Program-made: the position numbers and the translations under genes
Assembly (NCBI RefSeq): GCF_000497045.1
Contig: NW_015961961.1
Span: forward strand, 434,001 to 498,000
Direction of reading: 5' to 3'
DNA from: Kalmanozyma brasiliensis GHG001
Taxonomy: Eukaryota > Basidiomycota > Ustilaginomycetes > Ustilaginales
Length of the DNA stretch: 64,000 nt
Shown: piece after piece, positions 9,983 through 19,861 of the stretch
Numbering within the stretch: position 1 is the first letter of the stretch
Layout: every line of letters starts with the position of its first letter
The notes under the pieces: model-generated
Seen by the model: only the letters and a program-made list of their open reading frames with translations
Databases searched by the model: none
What the model was told of the DNA's origin: nothing

Positions 9983-11857
9983 ATGCTCGTCCCTCTGCTC
10001 GTCTCGTCGATAGCAGCCGGTCTGCTCTCCGTCACCACCTACTTTCCTTACAAGAACCACCTCAAGCTTCACGGTGACACCCTCGACAAGGCGGCTCTCT
10101 CTTCGAACCATCTGCTCAACATCGAAAATTGCTATCCCATCTCAACACGGTTGCCACACGAGCCAGCTGCGTCTGTCGAGCCTCAGTTCTGCGAGGATGT
10201 CGTTCTGGATCAACGCTCCGGTATGGCGTATCTCAGCTGCGACCCCACCAGGCTGACCTGGGATGCTCGCGCAGGCATCTACGAGGACGGCAGCGACAAG
10301 CTCGCCTCGGAGTACGGCACGCCCGCTATCTGGGCCTGGGACACACACAAACGCGGTCTCGCTCGCAAGCTCTACATCTCGCTCCCGCCCCCCGAGTATC
10401 CCATCCAGCCACCCGCCGATTTGCGCTCCACCTTTCACCCGCTCGGCATCGCAGTCACTGCATCGCACCCTTACTTTGTCGAAGAGGTGGATGAGGGGGT
10501 CGAGCCTCGACCGCCGCCGCCTGCGAACCTGGTCATTGTCGCCAACAAGCCCTACGCCGATCGCCCCGGTGTGGTCGACATCTTTGTCCACGATCTCGAC
10601 AAGATCGGTCGCAAGGACCATGCGACGCTGCGCTGGCTCAAGCGCGTCGAGGGCGAGGCACTCACCGGCACCCACGTCGATATGGATACACCCTTCAAAG
10701 TGGACCCTTTCCGCATCGCCGTCTTCGAAGAGCAGTACTCGCAGCCCTTCGACCGCGACTACCCAGAGCCGCAGCATGTCCGGGACAATCCCGACCACCT
10801 GGCCGGATTCCATGATGACGATGTTGCGGGCAAGGCGTTGCGTTCTATCCGCATCCCCAGCTTCTTCGTCACCTCCCTCCCCGATCGAAGCGGTTCATCT
10901 GTGGCCAAAGGGCGATCTTCGCTCTTCTCAGCCGTCTGGCAGCCCGTCGCCTCGCTTTTGTCTTCGCACTACTCGCTCAGCAGCGACCCAACCACGCGAA
11001 AGGTCTTCCTCCACCATTCGTCGATCAACAAGACGCTGTCCGTTCGACTCGACGGTACCGACCCGGAGCAATGGGAAGGGTTCCCACCGCTCCTCCAGAC
11101 TTGGAACGGAGGAGGCAAGGCCGCTGGCGCCAACTCGTCCGCTACCGCGCTCTACATCCCTTCGCTCGGGGCGGATTCGGCCAAGGTGCAAGAGTGGGAG
11201 CAGCATTGGGTCCGAGGTATCGCAGGTGGTATTCGGGATCACAACGTCCTCCACAAATCCACCACCTCCGATGGGCAGCCGAACAACCTGCTGCGCATTT
11301 ACAAGACGTATACGCCTTCGTTCGTGCAGTTCTTTGCGGCCGAGCACGAGATGCCGGTGAGGGCGATGGTGGTGGATCCGCATGGACGAACGTGGACTGC
11401 TGGCAACCCGTCCACTCGTGCGGTCGAAGACTGGCTCGCCTTCCAGCGCGATGAACGGAGGAGACGCTTGGGACTTCCTGTCTCGAGCGGGACGTTGTCC
11501 AGTTCAGATCGACCCCCAAGACCAGCGGGTAGGATCGATCAGACCACCTACGTCTTCCGTCACTTTGGTAGCGTCGTCGCCCACCCTTGGGAGTCGGACA
11601 AGCTCAAACTCAAGAAGCAAAAAGGCGTCTTCCTGCGTAAAGAGTTTCATACGTTTAATGTGTTCAAGAGTCCGCAGGAGACCAAGGCCGAGAGCGAGAG
11701 TAGAAGTGAGGAGGAGGAGCGAAAACGTGGATTCTTGCCCACCGTACCGACAGGGTTGGCGGTGGATATTAAGCGCAAACTGCTGTATGTTGCGGGTGCG
11801 TATGAGGAGCGCGGTGTGGCTATCTGCAAGCTTCCCGAGGACTGGATCGAGGCGTAG
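9983..11857 (+). CDS. Paraoxonase/arylesterase-like beta-propeller protein
   Basis: A 624-residue protein with a hydrophobic N-terminal segment (residues 1-20) that could be a signal anchor, as in animal paraoxonases. Then follow an ENCYPI/CEDVVLDQRSGMAYLSC region around residues 49-86 that parallels the start of the PON propeller, and an FHPLGIAV motif near 150 like the PON HPHGI motif. The C-terminal part (GLAVDIKRKLLYVAGAYE) has a typical propeller blade. Paraoxonases are calcium-dependent lactonases/arylesterases; the substrate here is unknown. The protein is about 250 residues longer than animal PON, with extra loops. Family assignment rests on motif memory and would need a profile search. 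Confidence 0.6.
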   Translation: MLVPLLVSSIAAGLLSVTTYFPYKNHLKLHGDTLDKAALSSNHLLNIENCYPISTRLPHEPAASVEPQFCEDVVLDQRSGMAYLSCDPTRLTWDARAGIYEDGSDKLASEYGTPAIWAWDTHKRGLARKLYISLPPPEYPIQPPADLRSTFHPLGIAVTASHPYFVEEVDEGVEPRPPPPANLVIVANKPYADRPGVVDIFVHDLDKIGRKDHATLRWLKRVEGEALTGTHVDMDTPFKVDPFRIAVFEEQYSQPFDRDYPEPQHVRDNPDHLAGFHDDDVAGKALRSIRIPSFFVTSLPDRSGSSVAKGRSSLFSAVWQPVASLLSSHYSLSSDPTTRKVFLHHSSINKTLSVRLDGTDPEQWEGFPPLLQTWNGGGKAAGANSSATALYIPSLGADSAKVQEWEQHWVRGIAGGIRDHNVLHKSTTSDGQPNNLLRIYKTYTPSFVQFFAAEHEMPVRAMVVDPHGRTWTAGNPSTRAVEDWLAFQRDERRRRLGLPVSSGTLSSSDRPPRPAGRIDQTTYVFRHFGSVVAHPWESDKLKLKKQKGVFLRKEFHTFNVFKSPQETKAESESRSEEEERKRGFLPTVPTGLAVDIKRKLLYVAGAYEERGVAICKLPEDWIEA

Positions 11858-12741
11858 ATATATCGAATAGACCACCATATGAAATGCCCAGAGAGTCGTG
11901 AAGGACCCTCGCCGGCGGGGGCCAATGGCAGATCGAGATCATGAACGTCGCCTCCGCCAGGGTCGTGCCAATCTAGTGCGTCCATAATCTCATCGGAGAG
12001 GAACGTGCGAGACCGAAGCAGATTGATGCTGCGTCTCCTGTCAGCCAAGGGATCAGAACGATTGGATGAATATGCAGCGAAAGGGGCCGTACAACAGGAA
12101 TCTGCGTCTCTTTCACTCGTCTTGCACTCGCTCCTTCGTCGCTTCCCCTCGCACGCGCCCTTCGCTGTTGCCCGCTCCCCTTGCGTTCGTTGCGCCGACG
12201 TCCGAATCACAATCACATTTCGAAGATCCATGCTCGGGATCTAGCATGCAGGCTATGATTTCTTGGCGGGAGGCTCATGCGCAATGAGCGTCACTCCGTT
12301 CAGGCGGAGCTTACCTGTCGCAGAAGTCCTGAACACGAAGCGTTTGCTCAAAGATGCTCTGACTGTCGAGGTCAGAGGGCGTCTCGAGGGGCAAGGTTGC
12401 ACTCTAGCTGCTTCAGATGGGAGCGATCCGATCCTCGCCACGTCTATTCTCATTTGTGCAGGCGAGGCGATCTTCGCTGCGGCTTTGAGGGTCGTCCTGT
12501 AGAGGGAAATTGGCTGTAGCAGACGCTCTGAGTCCACAGTCTGTTGACCAAGCCTCCTCTTGCCTGTTGCAGACAGCAATGTTCGCGAACGATGCTACCA
12601 ACTCAAAGCTATAAGAGAGCGGCCATTTGGGAATAGAGAAGACCTTTCCTCACCAAATCATCCTCAAGCCTCACTTACAAACACAGCCTCCTCGCTCTCC
12701 AATCCATCTCAGCTTTGACAGCCCAATCTTTCAACCTCAAG
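11858..12741. other. Intergenic with unresolved minus-strand coding potential
   Basis: The minus strand from about 12610 to 11880 holds several open stretches joined by plausible splice sites (for example a donor GTAAGC near 12316 after ACTTCTGCGACAG), but no start, family or single consistent exon chain could be fixed. The plus strand end holds the HsbA-like promoter with TATAAG at 12610-12615. Confidence 0.3.
12610..12615 (+). promoter_or_regulatory. TATA box of the HsbA-like gene
   Basis: TATAAG lies 132 bp before the chosen ATG at 12742. Confidence 0.4.
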
Positions 12742-13386
12742 ATGCAGTTCACCGCCACCATCTCTACCTCGCTCCTCGTCATCGTGCTGGCCACGATGGC
12801 CTCGGCCTCTACGATCGTCGATGTCAAGCGAGACATCATCACGATCGATGCCTCGATCGTCAACCTGTACCAACACCTGCAGGCGCCCAGTCCGAACGCG
12901 TTCACCGCCTTTGCTGCGCACCAAGCGTCAAACCATCTCATTGCCGACATCCGCGCTGGCTCCACGTGCATCTCGCAACTCACCGAGAAACCTACGGATG
13001 CCGATGCCAAGTTGATGCTCACCACCCTGGGCAAGACGGAGACCAAGGCCAAGGCGGTGGTCAACAAGATGATCGCTTACTACCCCAAGGTCACCGAGAT
13101 GGGTGGACTCAAGATGGCCACGAACACGGTGCTGGAGCTGCAGAGCCAGGTGAAAACCTTTAGCGAGCAACTGGTCAGGTTGGCGCCAATGGAGGAGATG
13201 GGCGCCGCAAAGCAGTTGGGCGCACGATTCAATGCCGATCTTACTCTGTGCGCCGATGTGTACACCGGCAAGACCAGCCCAGAGGCCGCCGCAAAGTCCA
13301 ACGGTGGATTGGCGTACAACACCGAAGCTGGCACTACCAATGTGGCTGATCAGGCCACGACCGACGCCACTGCTCAACAGGCTTAG
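12742..13386 (+). CDS. Secreted HsbA-like hydrophobic surface-binding protein
   Basis: A 214-residue protein with a signal peptide (residues 1 to about 20, ending ASA) followed by an all-helical domain of the HsbA type: DVKRDIITIDASIVNL near the mature N-terminus, two conserved cysteines (STCISQL and LTLCADVY), and an Ala/Thr-rich end. HsbA of Aspergillus oryzae binds hydrophobic surfaces and recruits a lyase; related fungal proteins are cell-wall or extracellular. The ATG at 12742 was preferred over the in-frame one nine codons upstream because it puts the hydrophobic core directly at the N-terminus. Function in this fungus is inferred from the fold only. Confidence 0.8.
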   Translation: MQFTATISTSLLVIVLATMASASTIVDVKRDIITIDASIVNLYQHLQAPSPNAFTAFAAHQASNHLIADIRAGSTCISQLTEKPTDADAKLMLTTLGKTETKAKAVVNKMIAYYPKVTEMGGLKMATNTVLELQSQVKTFSEQLVRLAPMEEMGAAKQLGARFNADLTLCADVYTGKTSPEAAAKSNGGLAYNTEAGTTNVADQATTDATAQQA

Positions 13387-13989
13387 AGGTGATTGGCGAG
13401 ACAATGCGATGAGTAGCTTCCCATAACGCCAGTCGTTGATCACCTCCCTTTGCTGGTAGGACCACACCTTCCTGTTTAGCATCGTCGAGGATCTCATCTC
13501 GCCCTCATCCTCCTCGTATCCATTCCCGTAGTCACTCAATCCGAACTTTACCCTTTCTTCATCATCATCGTCGTCGTCTGTGGGTCCAGTGCCGGCGAGT
13601 TCACAGCCAGCCGGACCTGAGACACGCTTGGGCTTGGAACCTCGATGCATATGCGAGCCTCGTACGCCTCAAGGGACGATTCAGCCCCATATGGACAGCA
13701 CTTCAGACATGGCAATCTACAGCAGGTTGCAACCTACGCCAACGTGCCGGACTGAGTAGTAGGTGAGTTGATTGCCAACTCACATCCTGCTTGTTTGAAG
13801 CAGGAACAGACAGCACGAAAAATGCGGTCACAAAAAATGTTTCGACAAGCGGGCTGCACCTCACGAGCAAGAAGATTTCAATGACACACGCCCAAACCAG
13901 CGGATGAGAATCGGGGCTCGTTATGGCAAGACTATGTACAGTGGAAGACGAAAGGGTTTGAGGGGTATAGGAGCTCGAGAGTGTCTCGC
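13387..13989. other. Convergent intergenic region
   Basis: Lies between the convergent HsbA-like gene and the secreted protein on the minus strand, so it should hold two 3' ends. No RNA gene or repeat was seen. Confidence 0.5.
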
Positions 13990-15240
13990 CTAGTTGGGGG
14001 TGAAGAGCAACTGGTAGTCGGTCATGCCGCTGGGGTTGACGATGACAGGCTGGCTTCCGTTACCGGCGGCGAGGGTCCAACCGAACTCTGGCTTGTTCTC
14101 GCTCTTGGTGGAACCGAGGTAGTGCACCTCGTAGCCACGGGCATCCTTCTTGAGGCGGAAGAAGTTGGGCAGCTGAGCCTTGCCGTCGCCGGTCAAGCAC
14201 TGGTAGGTGCTCTCCAGGATGTAGTTGTTGACATTGCCGTTGTCGGTCGGGATTTGACGGCTGAAGCAGGCGGTACCGTTGTATGCCGCGGACTGAAAGT
14301 GACCATAGTAGTCGCCATCGGTCGAGGTGTATCCCATGTAGTCCGAGCTGCACTGGTAGAAGTTGAACGTCGGGTTGCCGTTGGCGTTGATGAGGGGCGA
14401 TTTGGCATAGGGGAAATTCGAAGGGAAGTCGGTGGTGACGCTCTGGGTGGCACCCGTCTTGGTGTTGACCAGCTCCATGTTGCCGCTCTTGACCAGCTTG
14501 CAAGCGGGAGATGTCGGGGCCGGCTTGGTGGTAGGCTTGTACTGATCACCCAGCTGACCGATCAGCTGGTGCGCCCGATCGCCCGTCTGCGCGTTGCTCG
14601 GCTGGAAACTGTTGAACAGCCACTTGTCGTTGGGACGCGACTGATACTCGGTCTGCAGGCTCCAGTGCGAGTGTCCACCCGCTCCAAACGTCTCGTGCTC
14701 CTGAGGTCCCGCCTTCTTGCCCAAGAACACGGCCGAGTAGAAGTAGGTAAACGTATCCAGCTGGAACTGGAAGTGCTGAGCAGCCTTGACACCACCGTGC
14801 GCGGCATCACCGCTGAAATCACACGGCTCCATCTTGACATACGAGTTGGGACTCTTGATGTGTTGGACACTAACACACTGACCGTCGGGCCCACGGATGT
14901 GACCCTGGTAGGTGGAGATGGCTCCCTTACCCTCAGGGTACTGATCAGGAGTGTACTGGCACTGGATGAACTCAAACATGGTCTGATTCTCGTACGTGGG
15001 CGTCTTGGACACGGCAATCTGGTTGTCGTTGTTTGCGTCGATGGTGAGGTAGTAGGCGGGTGGAGCATTGCTGTAGATAGGGATGCTCGTCGAGTTGAAG
15101 CCGAGGGCACCCTTGCCGAGGATCTTGCAGTTGGCACGCCTGGGCGACAGGGCAGAGGGAGCAGCGGCAACAGCTGGGATCAGCGCGATGGCGGCGGCGG
15201 CAGCAGCGGCCGAAGCAGCGAGGGTAGACTTGAAAGGCAT
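13990..15240 (-). CDS. Secreted protein of unknown function, Ala-rich signal peptide
   Basis: A 416-residue protein with a clear Ala-rich signal peptide (residues 1-27, ending AVAAA). The mature part seems built of two similar halves separated by a Pro/Thr linker near residues 233-245 (PTTKPAPTSPA). Each half has a Cys-containing FEFIQCQ or FNFYQCS strand and a later conserved Cys (GQCVSVQ, YQCLTGD), suggesting a duplicated beta-rich domain, perhaps beta-trefoil-like. No catalytic motif was recognised. TATAAG lies 81 bp before the ATG. The stop-to-stop antisense frame is a shadow. Confidence 0.8.
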   Translation of the reverse strand: MPFKSTLAASAAAAAAAIALIPAVAAAPSALSPRRANCKILGKGALGFNSTSIPIYSNAPPAYYLTIDANNDNQIAVSKTPTYENQTMFEFIQCQYTPDQYPEGKGAISTYQGHIRGPDGQCVSVQHIKSPNSYVKMEPCDFSGDAAHGGVKAAQHFQFQLDTFTYFYSAVFLGKKAGPQEHETFGAGGHSHWSLQTEYQSRPNDKWLFNSFQPSNAQTGDRAHQLIGQLGDQYKPTTKPAPTSPACKLVKSGNMELVNTKTGATQSVTTDFPSNFPYAKSPLINANGNPTFNFYQCSSDYMGYTSTDGDYYGHFQSAAYNGTACFSRQIPTDNGNVNNYILESTYQCLTGDGKAQLPNFFRLKKDARGYEVHYLGSTKSENKPEFGWTLAAGNGSQPVIVNPSGMTDYQLLFTPN

Positions 15241-16293
15241 TCTTGTGGATGGCGAAGCGTCTTGTGGAAGGGTGGGTCGATGAGGATAAGAGGGGGAAAG
15301 TCGAGGGCGAATCCAGACGCCTTATATGCTGTTCAGTTGGCTCGTTGGCCGTGGATGTCGGTTCGCTGTACGTACTTTGATGCTACTTGCGTTTTGGATC
15401 TCAGACAGGGTCACATGAGGTACATTCGACGCAGGGCGGGAAGGACGGTTCCATCTCGATGCGGCACGGGCGCGAAACAGGTCGGAGTGAGTTGAGAGAA
15501 GAGGACGCACAGCGGTCGGCTGCAGAGAGTGTTGTTGATGCCGCCGGATCCCCGGGGACGAGGATCGCCGACGGTACCCCAGGCCAAGGACGAGCTTTGA
15601 GCGGAAGAATAGTACCAACGGAAGCACAGACTAGGAACGGATGCACGGAAGCCTCTCTTACGCGCGTGTTTTGGCTGTGTCGAGCCATCCTGTAGCGTTC
15701 TCGTGGCAAGGTGTACGTTTGATGCTTTGTCGATCCCACTATTGTTGCCCGTGGCGGAGTTTGAAAGGAAAAACGTTTTCGCCGCCGCTTCACACCGAGC
15801 CGACGACTCGGTTGCTCGGAGACCGAAGAATAATTCGGCGACGGATTTCCTACGACGACTCCGAGGGTCGCCTTATGTGCGGGGTCGCGAAGGCAAAGGG
15901 CAGAGGGGACAGCAGCGTCGGGCATCTCGCTTAGCTTGCTCGTTGATCGTGGATCGTCGCCCTGCAGCAGTCATCTGATTAAGCTGTCTCGCTCCTCAAG
16001 GGCTTCTGTTTCGCTGGTCGGGATTTCATCGCTCGCTTGACCTTAGCCGATTCGGAGAAGGAGCGTCGTCGTCGAACAAGGGTCTCTATTTCATGGCTCC
16101 GCCGGAAGCTCTGCGGGAACGTGCGTGTTCAGCGGCGGCAACTCGACCTGAGCACGAGCAGGTGCTGTCCGCCCGCTCCGGGGTCAAGTGACTCCGATGC
16201 GAGCCAGTGGCACCGCATTACGGCAATGCACTTTGCCCTCATTCGTCGTCGGTGATGCTGACATATTCGAAATGATTCGATTGAGCCCGATGC
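15241..16293. other. Intergenic region without supported gene
   Basis: About 1 kb between the secreted protein promoter and the 3' end of the AP endonuclease gene. Overlapping short frames on both strands lack signal peptides, domains or splice support. No repeat or RNA gene was seen. Confidence 0.45.
15321..15326 (-). promoter_or_regulatory. TATA box of the secreted protein gene
   Basis: TATAAG on the minus strand, 81 bp upstream of the ATG at 15240. Confidence 0.45.
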
Positions 16294-17775
16294 CTACAGC
16301 GGCCCTTGAACGTCGCAGTAGATCGGAACGTGATCACTGGCACCGTAACACTCGTGCCTGATTTCGCAGGCGAGTGCTTTGCTGGCGATGCGTTCCGAGA
16401 GGATGAACGAATCGAGTCTCCAGCCGATGCCCTTTGACCTGCAGAAGCCGCGCCATCCGTAGAACGTGTAATGGCCGATGGCATCCGGATGCTGCTGCCT
16501 CCATACATCGACGAGCGGCTTTGACGCAGGCGTCGCCTTGCCTTGGAGCAGCTCGCGGTGGGCGTCGCACTCTATGGCTGTATAGCCGGGGCTCTTGTTC
16601 CACTTCTTGGAGGCAGCTGCCAAATCGCGTTCGTCCTGGACCACGTTGATATCGCCGCACCAGATGACAGGCTTTTGCGCGTCGAGCTCGGCAAGATAGG
16701 TAGCAAAGGCGGCGTTCCAGGCTTGCTTGGTCGCCATGGTCTTTGCAGCCGAAGTCAAACAATGTTGGGGATGGTCAGTATGCGCTCTTGCGATCTGCAC
16801 GAGAACAAGCTCGACACGGAGAGGACATGTGGCTGTCTTATCAGGCCCTTCGAGGTGAACATAGTCGGGTCAAAGACGGGACAAGCACCCGAAGAGATTA
16901 TGAAGAGAGCTCTGCAAGCAGAGGGTTGCTATACGGGCCGCTCCAGGGATCTCCACCTGAGGAGTAGCGGAAGAGATCTTTTGAGATTGGGCGGCCCAAT
17001 TGGAAGGGAAGGGGAGAGGAAAAGAAGAGAAAGTCGCAGTTCAACATACCTTGAGACCCTCGCCCGCATTGACGGCATACGTCCCCACGAGGAAGCTGTT
17101 CTCGAACTCGAGCGTGACGATGCGACCTTTTGTGTCCTGATCCTTGAGGCCGGGCAGCCCGTAGACGGCTTTGACAGGCTTGATCTTGGAGAGAATGGCA
17201 AGGCCGGCATATCCCTTCTGCTTGCCGATGCCCCAGTACTGATGCTTGTAGAGCTTGGTGAGAGCAGGGTGCATGGGCACATCGTTGACTTTGGTCTCTG
17301 AAAGCACCACGATGTCCGCATCTTCTGCCTCGAGGTAGCGCATCATGCCCTTTGGCTCACTCGACTTGAGACTGGTGATGTTCCACGATGTGATGCGAAT
17401 CGCTCCTTCTGCTGAGGGACGAGAGTAGGAGAGAGAAGCCGGCATCTCTGTATTAGTGGGTAAGCTGGGATCCGCCGTGGTATCGTCCGACTTGGGCGCG
17501 CTCGGCGAGTCGGAGTCTGGGACGGCTTTCTTGCGCGACTTCTTGGCAGGAGCGGCTTCTGAGGTCTCGGCCGTGGTGGCGTTGTCCTGTGATGCTTCAC
17601 TGACTACATTATTCGATGTAGCTGACGAGGCAGCTTTCCGTTTCGATGACGATTTGGCTGGTGATGATGGAGCTGATGTCGAGGTAGATGGAGCAGTTTG
17701 CTGAGTGTCTGCGACGGCGGCAGTGCGACTCGAAGCACGCCTTGCCGTTGTTCTTGTTGGTGTTGCTGCCGCCAT
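16294..17775 (-). CDS. AP endonuclease, exonuclease III family (APE1-like), two exons
   Basis: Exons 17050-17775 and 16294-16740, joined across a 309-bp phase-0 intron with donor GTATGT; the acceptor (GCAAAG) is unusual. The spliced protein has 390 residues. A Ser/Thr/Lys-rich, probably nuclear, N-terminal ~130 residues precedes the EEP domain: ITSWNITSLK (metal/DNA site), LSETKV (catalytic Glu), TYAVNAGEGLK, then in exon 2 WCGDINV (Asp-x-Asn), GIGWRLDSF and the terminal GASDHVPI with the catalytic His. The junction matches the continuous human APE1 order NAGRGL-...-W. It cuts abasic DNA in base-excision repair. An in-frame ATG at 17817 adds a basic, acid-free leader that could be mitochondrial. 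Confidence 0.9.
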
Positions 17776-18083
17776 GATGTTGAGTCTACGGAATTGAGTG
17801 AAGGTGAGCCTTCGCATCAGCTTTGCTTTCTCAGCGCAGCAGTTGTCGGGCAAGAGTGAGAGGATGAGGATGAGGATGAGGATAAGGATGAGGTTGAGGA
17901 TGAGGTTGAGGATGAGGAAGCATTTCACATCGATCTCCACTTGAGACGGACTAGACCTAACAATGCTACTAAAATGTCCAAATCACGTGCATGTTGGAAG
18001 AAAGGGAAAATCTTGGCTGATCTTGTCGAGCATCCTCGAGTCCTACCACCATCAACTTCGACCATACCAACTTCAGTGCAGTC
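17776..18083. other. Divergent promoter region
   Basis: Shared between the AP endonuclease and the mitochondrial-type protein gene. It holds the GGATGA repeat described separately, and no TATA box. Confidence 0.5.
17857..17918. repeat. GGATGA hexanucleotide microsatellite
   Basis: About ten imperfect copies of GGATGA/GGTTGA lie in the presumed leader or promoter of the AP endonuclease gene. On the minus strand the repeat is an open frame of Leu/Ile, which explains the long hydrophobic N-terminal extension of the raw open frame. Confidence 0.85.
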
Positions 18084-19043
18084 ATGATCAGGCCCCTCGC
18101 AAGCACGCGACCTCTCGCGCGAGGTTTCGCGTCCAGTGCTCGCGCGCTCTCCGAGGCCGCATCGTCTTCTGCACCCGCACCAGCATCAGCAGCACCTCGC
18201 CCACGAACAACCAACCCATCGCAGCAGCGCTCCTCTCAAAGCGGCCAGCGCAACCGGGATCGACCTCCGCGAAGGGAAGGCAGTCAGAACAACATCCGAA
18301 ACGGTGGCGGTGAGCGACGCGGCAAACGACTGCCATCGGTCTTCGACGCCGCCTCCTCCTCCAACGAGAGCCGAGCCGGTCGCGGATCCAACGTCAAGAG
18401 TCTCACTCAGGGTTCCAGGAAGATGCCTGCACCGCTGCCAAAGACCGACTGGAACAACCCGCTCTTCTCCAAACCCGGTTTTGAACGCTCGCTCGCATCT
18501 GCGCCCCGTCCTTCATCGATCTTCGTTCCCAGCCTCGCAGCCGCAGCACCTTCCGCATCAGCATCCGGAGGCAAGGGCAAGGGCAAAGCTGCTGCAGCGC
18601 CCGTCAAGTCGGCCAACGACAAGCTCAATCTGCCCGGCATCAAAACCGCCAACAGCGCGCTCAAGCTCCACCTTCGACCTGGAGCACGAAACATCCTCGG
18701 TCCGATGCACCACCCAACCGGAGTCGCCGCTGGCTTTTTGTCACAGAACCGAGTCGTGCTTCCACGATCGACGGATGTGAAGGCTTCGGATGATAAGTCG
18801 CTGGCAGCAGAGCTCAAAGCGGCTAGGATCGCCTTGCAGGATGAACAGATCGGAGGCTCGTACGACCGATTCCAGACGCAGTCGGTGCTCAAGGCAGCTG
18901 GCGTTCCCGTCGACAGCAAGGGTGCGTCGATCTCGGTCAAGGCAGTCCAGGATGCCGCACAAGCGCTCGCTGTCAACCCTGACGTTGCGCCAGAGGGCAA
19001 GCACTTTGTCACCAAAACCATCTCCGAACGATTGAGCGCTTGA
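18084..19043 (+). CDS. Probable mitochondrial protein of unknown function
   Basis: A 319-residue protein. The N-terminus (MIRPLASTRPLARGFASSAR) is rich in Arg and Ser with no acidic residue, a typical mitochondrial targeting sequence. Residues ~30-110 are a low-complexity Ser/Pro/Arg stretch, then a conserved-looking block DWNNPLFSKPGFE, an Ala/Gly/Lys linker, and a C-terminal region with NLPGIKTANSALKLHLRPG and helical segments. No enzyme motif was recognised; a mitoribosome-associated or assembly role would be a guess. It is divergent from the AP endonuclease gene. Confidence 0.7.
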   Translation: MIRPLASTRPLARGFASSARALSEAASSSAPAPASAAPRPRTTNPSQQRSSQSGQRNRDRPPRREGSQNNIRNGGGERRGKRLPSVFDAASSSNESRAGRGSNVKSLTQGSRKMPAPLPKTDWNNPLFSKPGFERSLASAPRPSSIFVPSLAAAAPSASASGGKGKGKAAAAPVKSANDKLNLPGIKTANSALKLHLRPGARNILGPMHHPTGVAAGFLSQNRVVLPRSTDVKASDDKSLAAELKAARIALQDEQIGGSYDRFQTQSVLKAAGVPVDSKGASISVKAVQDAAQALAVNPDVAPEGKHFVTKTISERLSA

Positions 19044-19237
19044 GCTACGTTGGCGCTATGTATCCACTCCGAATGCAATGTCATCACTCGATGCGACACG
19101 GGCAGAAGAGAACGTTGCTCCCAGTCGCAAGCCAGAGACGAGATCGTGTGCAGTTGCATTTCGTCCTGCTCGTTGTCTGTTCAAGTCAACTGTCATGAAT
19201 TGCAGAGGGTGGTCGCGATCGCACTGAAGCGGTCGGT

Positions 19238-19861
19238 TCAGAAGAATGGTGAGGGCAAGAAACGGACCAAACGCACAGTGGAGGCACGACGAGAAGGTTC
19301 TTGTGCGGCACGCACCGCCTGCAGCTGTTCGTGTCTTGCCATTCGTGCTGCGCCGTCTCGCACGCGCTGCTCGTCCTGCCTCCTCATGCCCTCCTCCCAG
19401 CTCGCGTAGAAGTGATTGAACTCGACCCCGTAGAGGTTCCTCCTTGTGCCTGACAGCCCCGTCGAGGTGTGTACAACTCGGTTGTCAGATCTGGGACTGC
19501 GATGTGAGCATCCTGTGCGACGACGAAAACTCACCGAAGCGCCCCATCCTCAGGGCGTACCTGTGAAACGCTGCAATGCCGTCCGTGGCCAGACCCATGG
19601 ACGGCTCTCCATCTAGTCAGAGTGTGAGCGCCATGGAGCAATATAGGGCGGTATTTGGTTCAGACCGGTCTCACCATTTACTTGCTGCGCATATCCGTGT
19701 TCAATCCACGCCATGATATTGGCGGGCATTTCGATGTGCGGGGTGCCAGCGGACCAGATGAGCGCGTTATCCGGTAGGATGGCGCCGCTCACGCCAAACG
19801 CTTGCGAAAGAGCGACGAGGGCGATGAACAGAGGTCCTATCATCATCATTGTTGCGAGCAT
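19238..19861 (-). CDS. Small secreted protein (SSP1), three exons
   Basis: Exons 19675-19861, 19535-19612 and 19238-19449 join in frame (phases 1 and 1) through introns of 62 and 85 bp with GTGAG donors and CTAG/TCAG acceptors, giving 158 residues. The N-terminus is a signal peptide (residues 1 to about 26). The mature protein has no cysteine and contains a polar/aromatic block IEHGYAQQVN, GLATDGIAAFHRYALRMG and then NLYGVEFNHFYASWEEGMRR followed by a basic helical tail rich in Arg, Gln and Ala. No known family was recognised. It does not show the four-block pattern of F1-F15. It sits at the edge of that cluster and may be an unrelated effector candidate. Exon calls rest on reading frame and splice consensus only. 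Confidence 0.6.

Noticed and set aside
13981..15495. 504-codon open frame antisense to the 15.2-kb secreted gene
   Set aside because: The minus strand has a signal peptide, paired Cys and a TATA box; the plus frame has Val/Arg/Gly-rich translation without features.
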